A stretch of 64,000 bases of DNA from Arthrobacter sp. PAMC25284 (GTDB lineage: Bacteria > Actinomycetota > Actinomycetes > Actinomycetales > Micrococcaceae), in the NCBI RefSeq assembly GCF_019443425.1, contig NZ_CP080382.1:186001-250000 (forward strand). The letters are read 5' to 3'. The translations under genes were made by a program, and so were the position numbers. Below, piece by piece: positions 18,967 through 29,050 of this stretch. The stretch's first letter is position 1. Every line of letters begins with the position of its first letter. The notes beneath the pieces are model-generated. The model did not search any database. It worked only from the letters and a program-made list of their open reading frames with translations, and had not been told where the DNA came from.

Positions 18967-20496
18967 CTTTTGTCCTCATCATTTCTCGCGTACCAGCCAC
19001 AGGCATCGTCGCCGGTCCGGATTCCCCGTGTGCTGACGATCGCCGGCTCGGACCCCTCCGGCGGAGCCGGGGTTCAAGCCGACCTGAAGAGCATCGCCGC
19101 GCACAGCGGCTACGGCATGGCTGCCATCACCGCCCTCACCGCGCAGAATACCCGGGGCGTGCGGGCCGTCCACATCCCGCCGGCGGACTTCCTCACCGCC
19201 CAGCTGGATGCGATCAGCGACGACATCCGCATCGACGCCGTCAAAATCGGCATGCTGGCAGACGCTGCGGTGATCGGGGCGGTCCACGCCTGGCTCGAAC
19301 GGACCAACCCCGCCATCGTCGTGCTGGACCCGGTCATGGTGGCCACGAGTGGCGACCGGCTGCTGCAGGACACCGCAGAGGCCGCACTGCAGGCCCTGCT
19401 GCCCCTCGCCGACCTGATCACCCCAAACCTCGCTGAGCTGGCCATCCTCCTGAATGAACCGGTCGCCGCGGACTGGGCCGAGGCCCTGGCCCAGGGGAAG
19501 CGGCTGGCCGCACGGACTGAAACCACCGTCCTGGTCAAAGGCGGCCATCTGGCAGGCAGCGACGCCGGCAGTTGCCCGGACGCGCTCATCAACACCGGGG
19601 GAGTGCTCGGCCAGGAAACCATCGAGGTGCAGGGGGACCGCGTGGCTACACGCAACAGCCACGGTACCGGCTGCTCCCTCTCCTCGGCATTGGCCACCGT
19701 GCAGGTCCGGGTGGGTGACTGGGAGGCGGCGCTGCGCGAGGTGAAGCCATGGCTGCAGGGAGCTCTGCGGACAGCGGGCTCGCTCGACGTCGGCTCCGGC
19801 AACGGACCGGTCCACCATTTCCACCACCTGCAGCAGACACCGGTTGCCGGCGAATTCGCCGCGCACCTCCGGGCCGGAGCCACCGACGACCTCGAGGCCA
19901 TCTACGGCCTCGACTTCATCCGGGGACTGAGCGACGGAACCCTGCCCGAGAAAGAGTTCGCCTATTACCTCGCCCAGGACGCCATCTACCTGAACGGCTA
20001 CTCCCGTGTCCTGGCCAGGGTCTCCGCCCTGGCGCCCACGGAAGCCGAACAGCTGTTCTGGGCACGTTCCTCGCAGCAGTGCCTGGAAGTCGAATCCGAG
20101 CTGCACCGGACCTGGCTCAGTACCCGGCCGACGGCGTCGGCGCCGGGACCGGTGACCAAGTCCTACGTGGACCATCTGCTGGCTGCCTCGGTTACGGGCA
20201 GTTACGGGGTGCTGGTCGCCGCAGTCCTGCCGTGCTTCTGGCTCTACGCCGAAGTCGGCGCCACCTTGCATGCCCGGTTCCTCGACGCCGGGGCGCCGGC
20301 GGGCCACCCCTACGCGGACTGGCTGCGTACCTACGCCGATGAGGAATTTGCCGCCTCGACCCGGCAGGCCATCGCCTACGCCGACACGGCCGCGCAGTAC
20401 GCCTCCCGCACGGAGCGGGACGCGATGACGCGGGCCTTCGCTGAGTCCTCCCGCTATGAGCTGGAATTCTTCGACGCGCCGAGAACCCACGGCTGA
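18961..20496 (+). CDS. thiD: Fused hydroxymethylpyrimidine (phosphate) kinase and TenA thiaminase II
   Basis: A 511-residue two-domain protein. Residues about 20-280 are ThiD (LTIAGSDPSGGAGVQADLK, and GTGCSLSSA near the anion hole), which phosphorylates HMP and HMP-phosphate for thiamine synthesis. Residues about 295-510 are a TENA/THI-4 domain; the PCFWLYAEVG segment carries the catalytic-cysteine position of TenA_C enzymes, which hydrolyse aminopyrimidines for salvage. ATG 18961 abuts the GAAGGG ribosome-binding site with no spacing, so the in-frame TTG at 18970, nine bases after it, may be the true start. It is controlled by the TPP riboswitch that overlaps it. Confidence 0.92.
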   Translation: MSLLSSSFLAYQPQASSPVRIPRVLTIAGSDPSGGAGVQADLKSIAAHSGYGMAAITALTAQNTRGVRAVHIPPADFLTAQLDAISDDIRIDAVKIGMLADAAVIGAVHAWLERTNPAIVVLDPVMVATSGDRLLQDTAEAALQALLPLADLITPNLAELAILLNEPVAADWAEALAQGKRLAARTETTVLVKGGHLAGSDAGSCPDALINTGGVLGQETIEVQGDRVATRNSHGTGCSLSSALATVQVRVGDWEAALREVKPWLQGALRTAGSLDVGSGNGPVHHFHHLQQTPVAGEFAAHLRAGATDDLEAIYGLDFIRGLSDGTLPEKEFAYYLAQDAIYLNGYSRVLARVSALAPTEAEQLFWARSSQQCLEVESELHRTWLSTRPTASAPGPVTKSYVDHLLAASVTGSYGVLVAAVLPCFWLYAEVGATLHARFLDAGAPAGHPYADWLRTYADEEFAASTRQAIAYADTAAQYASRTERDAMTRAFAESSRYELEFFDAPRTHG

Positions 20497-20540
20497 ACCA
20501 CAAGTGCCCGTGCAGCCGGTAGGATGGACGGGCACGGTTC
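20495..20540 (+). terminator. Hairpin at the end of thiD-tenA
   Basis: GTGCCCGT (20504-20511) pairs with ACGGGCAC (20528-20535), and GAACC/GGTTC flank it (20495-20499, 20536-20540). There is no T-run, so termination is uncertain. Confidence 0.45.
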
Positions 20541-20851
20541 GGGAAGTCGCCGCGGCACCACCCTGCGGAAGCAGTGTGGCGCTTACCACGTACTTCCATC
20601 CCGAACCAGCCTCATTTGCGGCCGAAGGCAAAATTAGCGTATTCTGGATCTTCGGTGCTTACGCCAACACTTGGGTTATGACCCTGAGAATGATTCATTC
20701 GCCACGCGAGTGTGATTATTCCGGGGATAGCTCATGGGTTCCCCCGGGGAATCCACCGGCGTTGAGGCACAGCGTGAGCCAGGCCAATTTCCTTGGACCG
20801 GGGTTCCGCACGCAAATCTAGTAATAAACGTCGAGAGAAGTGAGTTCCCCA
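20541..20851 (+). other. Upstream region of rplU-rpmA
   Basis: About 310 bases with no gene. A 13-base palindrome (GAATGATTCATTC, 20688-20700) and several inverted GC stretches lie here; this should hold the ribosomal protein promoter and leader. I could not assign a known ribosomal leader motif. Confidence 0.4.
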
Positions 20852-21160
20852 GTGGTGTACGCGATTGTCCGCGCAGGCGGCCGCCAAGAGAAGGTTTCCG
20901 TTGGAGACTTCGTTACCCTGAACCGCGTCCCCGGTGGAGCCGGCAGCACATTTGAGCTGCCCGCACTGCTTTTGGTTGACGGCGACAAGGTCACGTCCGC
21001 TGCCGCGGACCTGGCCAAGGTAACGGTTACGGCTGAGATCCTTGAGGACCTCCGTGGTCCGAAGATTGTGATCCAGAAGTTCAAGAACAAGACCGGCTAC
21101 AAGAAGCGCCAGGGTCACCGTCAGGAATTGACCAAGGTCAAGATCACCGGTATCAAGTAA
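20852..21160 (+). CDS. rplU: 50S ribosomal protein L21
   Basis: A 102-residue ribosomal protein that binds 23S rRNA. The sequence from GTG 20852 ([19 protein letters not shown]) fits the usual L21 N-terminus, and the C-terminal [17 protein letters not shown] is the conserved signature. GTG 20840 would add four residues that the family lacks. It is followed by rpmA 60 bases later, the standard pair. Confidence 0.96.
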   Translation: MVYAIVRAGGRQEKVSVGDFVTLNRVPGGAGSTFELPALLLVDGDKVTSAAADLAKVTVTAEILEDLRGPKIVIQKFKNKTGYKKRQGHRQELTKVKITGIK

Positions 21161-21220
21161 CCAACCGTTACTGTTCAGGTTTTCAGCAGATTCCCCAGAA
21201 TTTAAAGGCAGGCATTTCAA

Positions 21221-21484
21221 ATGGCACATAAAAAAGGCGCGAGTTCCACTCGCAACGGTCGTGACTCCAACGCCCAGTACCTCGGCGTCAAGCGCTTCGG
21301 CGGTCAGGTAGTCTCCGCAGGCGAGATCATCGTCCGCCAGCGCGGCACCCACTTCCACCCCGGTGCAGGCGTTGGCCGCGGCGGGGATGACACCCTGTTC
21401 GCACTGACCCCCGGCGCTGTCGAGTTCGGCACCCGCCGCGGCCGCCGCGTTGTCAACATCGTGGCTGCAGCAGCGGCAGAGTAG
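21221..21484 (+). CDS. rpmA: 50S ribosomal protein L27
   Basis: An 87-residue protein whose N-terminus ([21 protein letters not shown]) reaches the peptidyl-transferase centre in the known structure. Normal length and sequence. AAAGGCAGG upstream of ATG 21221 is its ribosome-binding site. It is co-transcribed with rplU and followed by a terminator. Confidence 0.97.
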   Translation: MAHKKGASSTRNGRDSNAQYLGVKRFGGQVVSAGEIIVRQRGTHFHPGAGVGRGGDDTLFALTPGAVEFGTRRGRRVVNIVAAAAAE

Positions 21485-21500
21485 TACATAGTTTTCAAAT

Positions 21501-21540
21501 CGGTGGGGCGGGCCATTAGGTCCGCTCCACCGGTGTTTTA
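21501..21540 (+). terminator. Intrinsic terminator after rpmA
   Basis: Bases 21501-21512 pair with 21521-21532 (12 bp including two G-U pairs) and are followed by GTGTTTTA. Confidence 0.8.
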
Positions 21541-21601
21541 ACCGCATTAGAATCATCTTGGGCCTCGTGTGGGTCCGGGGAACAGCACTGAGGAGATCCA
21601 C

Positions 21602-23191
21602 GTGGCGAGCTTTGTAGACCGGGTAGTACTGCACGTATCCGGCGGTACCGGCGGCCACGGCTGTGTTTCCGTCCACCGCGAGAAGTTCAAGCCGCTCGGC
21701 GGACCCGATGGCGGCAACGGCGGTAACGGCGGCGACGTCATCCTCCGTGTCGACCCGCAAACCACCACCCTGCTCGACTACCACCACGCCCCGCACCGGC
21801 ACGCCACCAACGGCGGCCCCGGAATGGGCGACTGGCGCGGCGGTAAGAACGGCGAAACCCTGATCCTGCCCGTGCCCGTCGGAACCGTGGTCAAGACCAA
21901 GGCCGGGGAGGTCCTCGCCGACCTCGTCACTGAAGGCGCTGAATACATCGCCTCAGCCGGAGGCATCGGCGGACTCGGCAACGCCTCGCTGTCGTCGCAA
22001 AAGCGCCGTGCCCCCGGCTTCGCACTGCTCGGCATCGAAGGCGAATCCAGTGACATTGTCCTGGAACTGAAATCCATCGCGGACATCGCACTGGTGGGTT
22101 TCCCCTCTGCCGGCAAGTCGAGCCTGATCGCCGCCATGTCGGCCGCGCGGCCCAAAATCGCCGATTACCCTTTCACGACGCTGATCCCGAACCTGGGCGT
22201 CGTCCAGGCCGGTGACGTCCGCTTCACCATTGCCGATGTTCCGGGCCTGATCGAGGGCGCCAGCGAAGGCAAGGGCCTCGGCCACCACTTCCTGCGCCAC
22301 GTCGAGCGCTGTGCTGCGCTCGTCCACGTGCTGGACTGTGGAACGCTGGAATCCGACCGCGACCCGCTCTCCGACCTGGCCATCATTGAATCGGAACTGG
22401 AAAAGTACGCGGTCGACATGAGCTTCAGCGGCGTCGACGGTGATGTGGTCCCCCTGAACCACCGCCCCCGGCTTGTGGCGCTGAACAAAGTGGACCTGCC
22501 GGACGGCAAGGACATGGCCGAATTTGTCCGGCCGGACCTGGAGTCCCGCGGCTACAAAGTCTTTGAAATCTCCGCCACGAGCCACGAAGGCCTTCGCCAG
22601 CTCGGCTTCGCCATGGGTGAAATCGTGCAGGCGGCCCGCGACGCCGTCGCTGCCGCGCCGCCCAAGGTGCAGGCCCCGATCCTGAAGCCGCGCGCCGTCA
22701 ACGAGTCCGGTTTCAAAATCCGCCGTGAAGAGAAAAACCTGGAACCGCTGTTCCGTGTCCTCGGTGACAAGCCCGTGCGCTGGGTCAAGCAGACGGACTT
22801 CACCAACGAGGAAGCCATCGGCTACCTCGCCGACCGGCTCGCGAAGCTGGGCGTTGAAAACGAGCTCTTCAAACAGGGCGCCAAGCCGGGTGACACTGTG
22901 GTGATCGGCGAGGACGATGGCGTGGTCTTCGACTGGGAGCCGACCATGATGGCCGGCGCTGAACTACTGGCCGCCCCGCGCGGTACCGACGTGCGCTTCG
23001 CCGACATCGGAGACCGTCCCACCCGTGGCCAGAAGCGCGACGAACAGCAGGAACGCCGCGACGCAAAGGCCGCAGCCCGTGCGGAACTCGAGGCCGAACG
23101 CAAAGCCGGCATCTGGACCGAATCCGTCAGCAGCCGCCGCGTTGCAAAGCCGCTCAAGGAGAGCGCGCTGGACACCGAGCTTGAGGAGTGA
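21602..23191 (+). CDS. obg: Obg family GTPase
   Basis: A 529-residue ribosome-associated GTPase (also called ObgE or CgtA) for 50S maturation and stress control. It has the glycine-rich Obg domain (to about residue 158), a G domain with P-loop GFPSAGKSS near residue 165, [10 protein letters not shown], and NKVD, and the C-terminal OCT domain (from about 340) followed by a charged tail. It starts with GTG 21602 after GAGGAG. A TAGAAT -10 box lies at 21547-21552. proB starts ten bases after its stop, so they are co-transcribed. Confidence 0.97.
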   Translation: MASFVDRVVLHVSGGTGGHGCVSVHREKFKPLGGPDGGNGGNGGDVILRVDPQTTTLLDYHHAPHRHATNGGPGMGDWRGGKNGETLILPVPVGTVVKTKAGEVLADLVTEGAEYIASAGGIGGLGNASLSSQKRRAPGFALLGIEGESSDIVLELKSIADIALVGFPSAGKSSLIAAMSAARPKIADYPFTTLIPNLGVVQAGDVRFTIADVPGLIEGASEGKGLGHHFLRHVERCAALVHVLDCGTLESDRDPLSDLAIIESELEKYAVDMSFSGVDGDVVPLNHRPRLVALNKVDLPDGKDMAEFVRPDLESRGYKVFEISATSHEGLRQLGFAMGEIVQAARDAVAAAPPKVQAPILKPRAVNESGFKIRREEKNLEPLFRVLGDKPVRWVKQTDFTNEEAIGYLADRLAKLGVENELFKQGAKPGDTVVIGEDDGVVFDWEPTMMAGAELLAAPRGTDVRFADIGDRPTRGQKRDEQQERRDAKAAARAELEAERKAGIWTESVSSRRVAKPLKESALDTELEE

Positions 23192-23201
23192 CCCTTAACA
23201 C

Positions 23202-24353
23202 GTGACCGATAATTCCGCAGTTGTCATTGAGGAACCCAAAACCAACGACCGCCGGATGCTCGCCCGGGCACGCCGGATTGTGGTCAAGGTCGGATCGTCA
23301 TCCCTCACCAGTATCAAGGGCGGCATTTCCGAAGAAGCGCTGATCGAACTGTCGAACGCGCTCTCGGCCAAAAGCAACAGCGGCACCGAAATTATCCTGG
23401 TCTCCTCAGGCGCCATCTCCGCGGGACTGGCGCCGCTGGGTCTGACGAAACGTCCCCGCGACCTCGCCACCCAGCAGGCCGCCGCCAGCGTGGGCCAGGG
23501 ATTGCTGATGGCACGCTACACGCACGCCTTCGGCGCCCACGGAGTGACCGTGAGCCAGGTGCTCCTGACCGCCGACGACCTCATGCGGCGCAGCCACCAC
23601 ATGAATGCATTCCGGGCGCTGAACCGCCTGCTGAATCTTGGCGTTGTGCCGGTCGTCAACGAGAATGACACGGTCGCCACGCACAAGATCCGCTTCGGCG
23701 ACAATGACCGACTGTCCGCCCTCGTTGCCCATCTCGTGCGGGCAGACGCGCTCCTGCTGCTGTCCGACGTCGATGCACTCTACGACGGGCCGCCGGCCCT
23801 CGGCGCCAAGCGGATTCCGCAGGTCGATGGCCCCGACGACCTCGAGGGCGTGACCATTGGGGCTCCCGGCAAGGCGGGGGTCGGAACCGGCGGAATGCAG
23901 ACCAAGGTCGAAGCCGCGACGATGGCCGCAGACTCCGGCATCCCGGCGCTGGTCACCTCAACCGCAAATGCCGCTGCCGCACTGGCCGGCGAGGACGTCG
24001 GTACCTGGTTCACTGTCAATGGCGGACGCAAATCCGTGCGGATGATGTGGCTGGCCCACCTCGCCCATGTGCAGGGCCGGCTGATTCTCGATGACGGAGC
24101 CGTAACTGCTGTGCGGGACCACCACACCTCCCTGCTTCCGGCAGGCGTCACGGCTTTGGAGGGCACCTTCGAATCGGGCGACGCCGTAGAGATGGTGGCG
24201 TTGGACGGAACAGTGATTGCGCGCGGCCTGGTCAATTATTCTTCCGACGAACTCCCGCAAATGCTTGGTCGCTCGACCGTGGAACTCGGGGAGTCCCTCG
24301 GGCGTGGATTCGACCGTGAAGTCATTCACGTTGATGACCTGGTTCTGATCTAG
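23202..24353 (+). CDS. proB: Glutamate 5-kinase
   Basis: The first enzyme of proline synthesis, phosphorylating glutamate. The 383-residue protein has the amino acid kinase domain (VVKVGSSSLT near residue 29, VVNENDTVA near residue 150, RFGDNDRLSA) and a C-terminal PUA domain (from about residue 285) that is linked to proline feedback. It starts with GTG 23202 ten bases after obg; proA follows after 23 bases but has its own promoter. Confidence 0.97.
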   Translation: MTDNSAVVIEEPKTNDRRMLARARRIVVKVGSSSLTSIKGGISEEALIELSNALSAKSNSGTEIILVSSGAISAGLAPLGLTKRPRDLATQQAAASVGQGLLMARYTHAFGAHGVTVSQVLLTADDLMRRSHHMNAFRALNRLLNLGVVPVVNENDTVATHKIRFGDNDRLSALVAHLVRADALLLLSDVDALYDGPPALGAKRIPQVDGPDDLEGVTIGAPGKAGVGTGGMQTKVEAATMAADSGIPALVTSTANAAAALAGEDVGTWFTVNGGRKSVRMMWLAHLAHVQGRLILDDGAVTAVRDHHTSLLPAGVTALEGTFESGDAVEMVALDGTVIARGLVNYSSDELPQMLGRSTVELGESLGRGFDREVIHVDDLVLI

Positions 24354-24373
24354 CCGGTACCCTCGCCTAGACT
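24343..24373 (+). promoter_or_regulatory. Probable leaderless promoter of proA
   Basis: TTCTGA (24343-24348) and TAGACT (24368-24373), spacer 19, with ATG 24380 six bases after the -10 box. The -35 overlaps the end of proB. Confidence 0.5.
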
Positions 24374-24376
24374 TGA

Positions 24377-25678
24377 ATGATGACTGAGGCACTGATTCAC
24401 CAAACCGCAGAGAACTCCAACGACTCCACGACGGTAACTCCCGTGCCGGCAACTGCCCAGCTTTCACCGGCTGATGTGGAAGCCGCCGTCTTTGCGATCG
24501 CGGACCGTTCCCGTAGCGCCGCCCGGAAGATGGCACATGCCAACCGGGCCTGGAAAGACCGGGGCCTGCGCGCTATCGGCACCGCGCTGCTGGAACGTAA
24601 GGACCACATCCTGGCGGCCAACGCCAAGGACGTGGCAGCAGGCCGGGCCAACGGCACCACCGCCGCGATGCTGGACCGCTTGACCCTCACCGAAGCCCGC
24701 ATCGATGCCCTGGTGAAGGCTTTGGAGAACCTCGCCACCCTGCCGGATCCGGTGGGTAATGTGGTCCGCGGCCAGACGCTTCCCAACGGTCTCCGGCTGC
24801 GTCAGATCAACGTGCCGATGGGTGTCGTGGCGGCGATCTACGAGGCCCGGCCCAACGTGACGGTCGACATTGCCGGACTGGCACTGAAGAGCGGCAACGC
24901 CGTAATCCTGCGCGGCGGATCGGCCGCCGCCGCGACCAACGCGGCCCTCGTCATCATCCTCCGCGATGCGCTGGAGACGGTGGGGCTGCCCGCCGACGCC
25001 GTCCAGACCGTGGACGAATTCGGACGTGACGGGGCGAACGCACTGATGCGCGCCCGCGGACGGGTGGACGTACTGATACCGCGCGGCGGCCGTGATCTGA
25101 TCCAAAGCGTCGTCACCAACTCCTCGGTACCGGTCATCGAGACCGGCGAAGGCAACGTCCACATCTTCCTCGACTCTTCAGCCGACGAAGAGATGGCCGT
25201 GGACATCTTGTTGAACGCCAAGACCCAGCGTCCGAGCGTCTGCAACACCGTCGAAACGCTGCTGGTGCACTCCGGATCCACTGTGCTGCCCGCAGTCGCC
25301 AAGGCCCTCCGCGCCGCCGGCGTCACCCTGCACGTGGACGACCGGATCCGTGCGGCCCTCCCCGCCGGCGTCGAAACTGTGGCAGCCACCGAGGAGGACT
25401 GGGCAACCGAATACATGGACCTGGACCTCGCCGTGGCCATGGTGGACAGCCTGGACGACGCCGTGGACCACATCCGGACGTGGTCCACCGGGCATACCGA
25501 GGCCATCCTAACCAACGACCTGGCCAACGCGGAGCGGTTCATCGCCGACGTCGATTCGGCTGCGGTCATTGTCAACGCCTCGACCCGCTTCACCGACGGC
25601 GGGGAACTCGGACTCGGGGCTGAGGTCGGAATTTCCACCCAGAAGCTGCACGCCCGGGGGCCCGATGGGCCTGACTGA
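24377..25678 (+). CDS. proA: Glutamate-5-semialdehyde dehydrogenase (gamma-glutamyl phosphate reductase)
   Basis: The second proline-synthesis enzyme, reducing gamma-glutamyl phosphate with NADPH. The catalytic cysteine lies in [13 protein letters not shown] near residue 288, and the N-terminal cofactor region contains [14 protein letters not shown] 24377 and ATG 24380 are both possible. A -10 box TAGACT at 24368-24373 with exactly six bases to ATG 24380 points to a leaderless message from the second ATG, besides read-through from obg-proB. Length 433 is normal. Confidence 0.97.
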   Translation: MMTEALIHQTAENSNDSTTVTPVPATAQLSPADVEAAVFAIADRSRSAARKMAHANRAWKDRGLRAIGTALLERKDHILAANAKDVAAGRANGTTAAMLDRLTLTEARIDALVKALENLATLPDPVGNVVRGQTLPNGLRLRQINVPMGVVAAIYEARPNVTVDIAGLALKSGNAVILRGGSAAAATNAALVIILRDALETVGLPADAVQTVDEFGRDGANALMRARGRVDVLIPRGGRDLIQSVVTNSSVPVIETGEGNVHIFLDSSADEEMAVDILLNAKTQRPSVCNTVETLLVHSGSTVLPAVAKALRAAGVTLHVDDRIRAALPAGVETVAATEEDWATEYMDLDLAVAMVDSLDDAVDHIRTWSTGHTEAILTNDLANAERFIADVDSAAVIVNASTRFTDGGELGLGAEVGISTQKLHARGPDGPD

Positions 25679-25875
25679 GCTGACCACTACCAAGTGGATC
25701 GTGCAGGGCGAAGGCCAAACGAGGGGCTAGCAACGCTGTAACATGGAACGGTAGACCGGAACGGCGGGCTCGTTCGCCGTCGGTATTTCTTGCATTCGGT
25801 CGCTCTTCAATGGGCACCTTTGAACTTCAGTACTTAATTAGAACCAGTCACTTCTTGAACTCACTAGGGGAGAAC

Positions 25876-26115
25876 ATGCTGTCGCAGCAGATCGCCACAT
25901 TCGTCGCCGCCGCCGGCGAAGCGGCCCACGAGGAACTCGCACCACTCTGGGCGGAGCCGTGGGTTTTTGGCGTGGTGATGTTCGTGATCCTGCTGGTCCT
26001 GATGTTTATCACGCTGTCCTACTCGAACCTGGGCCTGCGCCACGAAATCGTTGAGGAGCACGCGGATCCGCACCGCCAGCACCCGAACAAGCATGACCAC
26101 GGCCAGGGCCACTAA
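25876..26115 (+). CDS. Small single-pass membrane protein
   Basis: A 79-residue protein with one strong transmembrane helix ([19 protein letters not shown], about residues 31-50) and a histidine-rich tail ([14 protein letters not shown]) that would face the cytoplasm or bind metal. ATG 25876 follows AGGGGAGA; a longer reading to 25810 has no ribosome-binding site. Position just before nadD is seen in related actinobacteria. Function unknown. Confidence 0.75.
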   Translation: MLSQQIATFVAAAGEAAHEELAPLWAEPWVFGVVMFVILLVLMFITLSYSNLGLRHEIVEEHADPHRQHPNKHDHGQGH

Positions 26116-26128
26116 TATTCCCGCCACC

Positions 26129-26857
26129 ATGAAGCAGCGTGGCGATGGTCGCCGTGTTCGCTTGGGTGTGATGGGCGGAACGTTTGATCCGATCCATCAT
26201 GGCCACCTTGTCGCTGCCAGCGAGGTCGCGGCCAAGTTCGACCTGGACGAAGTTGTGTTCGTGCCGACGGGCCAGCCCTGGCAGAAGATGTCCAAGAAGG
26301 TTAGCGAGGCCGAACACCGGTACCTCATGACCGTCATCGCCACGGCATCAAATCCGCGCTTTACCGTGAGTCGGGTGGACGTTGACCGGCCGGGACCCAC
26401 GTACACGATCGACACCCTGCGTGACTTGCGCAGCCTGCGCCCCGACGCCGATCTGTTCTTCATTACCGGAGCGGACGCCCTGGCGCAGATCCTGTCCTGG
26501 AAAGACATTGACGAACTGTGGTCCCTCGCGCATTTTGTTGGCGTGACCCGGCCCGGCCACGTGCTCGACGGCATGGGCCGGACGGATGTCAGCCTGCTGG
26601 AGGTCCCGGCCATGGCGATTTCCTCCACCGACTGCCGCAGCAGGGTCGCGAAGGGCAACCCGGTCTGGTACCTCGTGCCGGACGGCGTTGTGCAGTACAT
26701 AGCGAAGTACGGATTGTACGAAGGCCAGCCCGATCCCGCCGGGATCAACAGCGGCGGGCGGGACACCCTTCACGGTTCCGGGCCGGACAGTGCCGGCTTC
26801 GACCCGGGACAGTCAGCAACTGCCTTAGAGATACATCAACCAGCCAGCACCGAATGA
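26129..26857 (+). CDS. nadD: Nicotinate-nucleotide adenylyltransferase
   Basis: A 242-residue nucleotidyltransferase that joins nicotinate mononucleotide and ATP in NAD synthesis. The signature [11 protein letters not shown] lies near residue 16, and SSTDCRSRV is the conserved ISST-type motif near residue 168. The C-terminal 30 residues extend beyond the usual end. ATG 26129 is used because an N-terminal extension to 26051 would overlap the upstream gene. It sits in the order nadD, unknown membrane protein, rsfS. Confidence 0.95.
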   Translation: MKQRGDGRRVRLGVMGGTFDPIHHGHLVAASEVAAKFDLDEVVFVPTGQPWQKMSKKVSEAEHRYLMTVIATASNPRFTVSRVDVDRPGPTYTIDTLRDLRSLRPDADLFFITGADALAQILSWKDIDELWSLAHFVGVTRPGHVLDGMGRTDVSLLEVPAMAISSTDCRSRVAKGNPVWYLVPDGVVQYIAKYGLYEGQPDPAGINSGGRDTLHGSGPDSAGFDPGQSATALEIHQPASTE

Positions 26858-26864
26858 GTTTTCA

Positions 26865-28124
26865 ATGAGTCAGGAACAGCCACCCATCCGCAGCCGCCGC
26901 GCCTTGCGCGAGGCCAGAGATGAACGCCTGCAAGCGGCGACGGATACCGGCACTGCACGTCCGGACGACGCCCGGGCTGTCGGCGCGCCTGCCTCAAGCC
27001 CGGCGCCAGCCTCAAACCCGGCGCCTGCGTCGAGTCCGGCGCAGCCAGCCGGCCAGGGAAAACCGGCGCCTGCTGGGACTGCCGGGCGGAACCGCCGCGC
27101 CTCCGATGGCCCTGTCGATTCGTCGCCGACGGGTCCCGAACGCTCTTCCCAGGCCCGGGCCCGGGATCGTGCCGCCCTCCGCACGATCAAGGAACTGGCC
27201 GAGAAAGAGGGACAACTCGCGGGCGGGGGCCAGCCTACCCGCCGTCAGCTCAGGCTCCTGCAGCTGGCAGCCGAAACGTCCCCGGCGACTGCCGCGAACA
27301 CGATCGTACCTGCCCGGCCGCGGACCCGCGCCACCCCGGTGGCCGGCCAGCCCGAAGCCACGGGCACAGCCGCGCCGGCAGCTTCGCCCGTGCGCGGCGG
27401 CCAGGTCTCTGCAGGGATGAGCGTCGAGCAGGCACTCGCGGCCCGGGAACTCCTCGTCGAGCAGGCCCGCAATCAGGTTGCCAAGCTCGAACACATCGCT
27501 GCCGCGGATCCCGCGGCTGTTGATCCGGCCATGCTTGCCGAACAGATCGCGCTGGCCGAGCGTGCCGCCGTACTAAACCGCCGGGCCGCTGCCAAGCAGA
27601 AACTGGCTGACCAGACCACGCAGCCGGCCCCGGTCCGCAACGACCCCACAACGGCCGACAACCTCGCCATGGTCACGCCGCTGGAATTCATCCGGGTCCC
27701 CGGGGTGGATCGACCCGTGATGAAGCCGCCCGCCACCACCCACGTTCCCGTCGCCACCAACCCGGGGCCTCTGGTCGACGCAGCCCGCAAGCCGGGCCTG
27801 CGGCGGGGCGGGACGGCCAAGCAGCGGGGTACCGGTTCTGCTGCGGGCCGAGGCGGGGTTCTGGCCCGCGCGGAGGCTGCCGCGAAGGCGGCATCGGCAG
27901 GCGCTTCAGCCGGCGACGGAACCGCCTCGCCGGAGACCCTAACAGGCGCAGGCCCTGCGCCCGTTGCGGCCAGGTCCGCCCACGGACTTGACCCATTGGA
28001 CGTTGCCACCGCCGGACTCGGCCGGGCACGCCGCCTGCGCATCCTGCAGGCGGGCGTGCTCGCATTGGGGCTGCTGGCCCTTATCGCCGGCATCATTTTG
28101 ATCGTGACCGGCCTGGGCCGTTAG
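26865..28124 (+). CDS. Ala/Pro-rich protein with one C-terminal membrane anchor
   Basis: A 419-residue protein of low complexity, beginning seven bases after nadD. The N-terminus is basic (RSRRALREARDERL), then comes a long Ala/Pro/Gly-rich region with an ASSPAPASNPAPAS repeat, a helical segment (SVEQALAARELLVEQARNQV, about residues 187-206) likely to be a coiled coil, and one C-terminal transmembrane helix (ALGLLALIAGIILIVTGL). It should be tail-anchored with a cytoplasmic body. Homologues occupy the same place in related genomes; the function is unknown. Confidence 0.75.
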   Translation: MSQEQPPIRSRRALREARDERLQAATDTGTARPDDARAVGAPASSPAPASNPAPASSPAQPAGQGKPAPAGTAGRNRRASDGPVDSSPTGPERSSQARARDRAALRTIKELAEKEGQLAGGGQPTRRQLRLLQLAAETSPATAANTIVPARPRTRATPVAGQPEATGTAAPAASPVRGGQVSAGMSVEQALAARELLVEQARNQVAKLEHIAAADPAAVDPAMLAEQIALAERAAVLNRRAAAKQKLADQTTQPAPVRNDPTTADNLAMVTPLEFIRVPGVDRPVMKPPATTHVPVATNPGPLVDAARKPGLRRGGTAKQRGTGSAAGRGGVLARAEAAAKAASAGASAGDGTASPETLTGAGPAPVAARSAHGLDPLDVATAGLGRARRLRILQAGVLALGLLALIAGIILIVTGLGR

Positions 28125-28191
28125 GCCCCGGCGCGGAGCCGGTAGTTTCCGGCCCGCAGCACTATATTTTTTAACCACAACAAGGAGTCCC

Positions 28192-28593
28192 ATGACTGCA
28201 GCAGATTCGTCCATCATCACAGCCCGCCACGCCGGCCGGGCCGCCGCGGACAAACTGGCCGAAGACATCGTCGCGCTCGACGTCAGCGAACGCCTCGCCC
28301 TCGCCGATGTTTTCCTGATCGCCTCCGCCCCCAGCGAACGCCAGGTCAACGCGATCGTCGACGGCATTGAAGAAGAGCTTTCCACGCTGGATCTCAAGCC
28401 CACCCGCCGTGAAGGCCGCTCCGGCGGCCGCTGGGTGCTGCTGGATTACGGCAATGTCGTCATCCATGTTCAGCACGAAGAAGACCGCGTCTTCTACGCC
28501 CTGGAAAGGCTTTGGAAGGACTGCCCGGTGGTTGACCTGCAGCTCGGCGACGACGCTTCGGCGAAGGCGCCTGCAGGCACCGAGACGGAATAG
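28192..28593 (+). CDS. rsfS: Ribosome silencing factor RsfS
   Basis: A 133-residue DUF143 protein that binds L14 and keeps 30S and 50S subunits apart during starvation. The motif RWVLLDYGNVVIHVQHEEDRVFY is the family signature region (about residues 80-103). ATG 28192 follows AAGGAG. Downstream of nadD as in most actinobacteria. Confidence 0.95.
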   Translation: MTAADSSIITARHAGRAAADKLAEDIVALDVSERLALADVFLIASAPSERQVNAIVDGIEEELSTLDLKPTRREGRSGGRWVLLDYGNVVIHVQHEEDRVFYALERLWKDCPVVDLQLGDDASAKAPAGTETE

Positions 28594-28769
28594 CAGTCCA
28601 GCCGGCACGGCGGCGGAGGCAGGGGAGACCGTCTGCCGGGCAGCAAGAATATGCCCGATTTGGAATTTTCGGAATGGCTGTTCTAAGATATTTGAGTTGC
28701 TTCGGAGAGATCCGGACCAAGGGCCGGGGTTGGGCGCGTGAGCGGACGGGACCGGGGCAACGAAAATTC

Positions 28770-28842
28770 GGGGCTGTGGCGCAGCTGGTAGCGCACCTGC
28801 ATGGCATGCAGGGGGTCAGGGGTTCGAGTCCCCTCAGCTCCA
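28770..28842 (+). tRNA. tRNA-Ala(GGC), copy 1
   Basis: A 73-base cloverleaf with a 7-bp acceptor stem (GGGGCTG with CAGCTCC, one G-U), anticodon loop ATGGCAT giving anticodon GGC, and the TTCGAGTC T-loop. The 3' CCA is not encoded: the discriminator A is followed by CCG. A terminator follows at once. Confidence 0.97.
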
Positions 28843-28848
28843 CCGGAT

Positions 28849-28884
28849 AATCCGCCGGAATCAAAAGATTCCGGCGGATTTTTT
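28849..28884 (+). terminator. Intrinsic terminator after first tRNA-Ala
   Basis: A 14-bp perfect stem (28849-28862 with 28867-28880), AAAA loop and a six-base T-run. Confidence 0.93.
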
Positions 28885-29050
28885 GTGTCCAAACCGGCGC
28901 CGAACCCCGGCCGGGGCGCTGGCTCCGGGGCGGGGGGCTGCCGTTTCGGCCGCGCCGGCTCCGATTGGCGTCTTAGGAAAATGTGGTTTAAGATGATCAG
29001 GTTGCTCACGGGAAACTGTTTCTCCCGAAGTGATACTTCCGAAGAAGTTC

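Noticed and set aside
20688..20700. Zur/Fur-type operator before rplU
   Set aside because: The 13-base palindrome is shorter than a full site and neither L21 nor L27 here has zinc-linked paralogue features.
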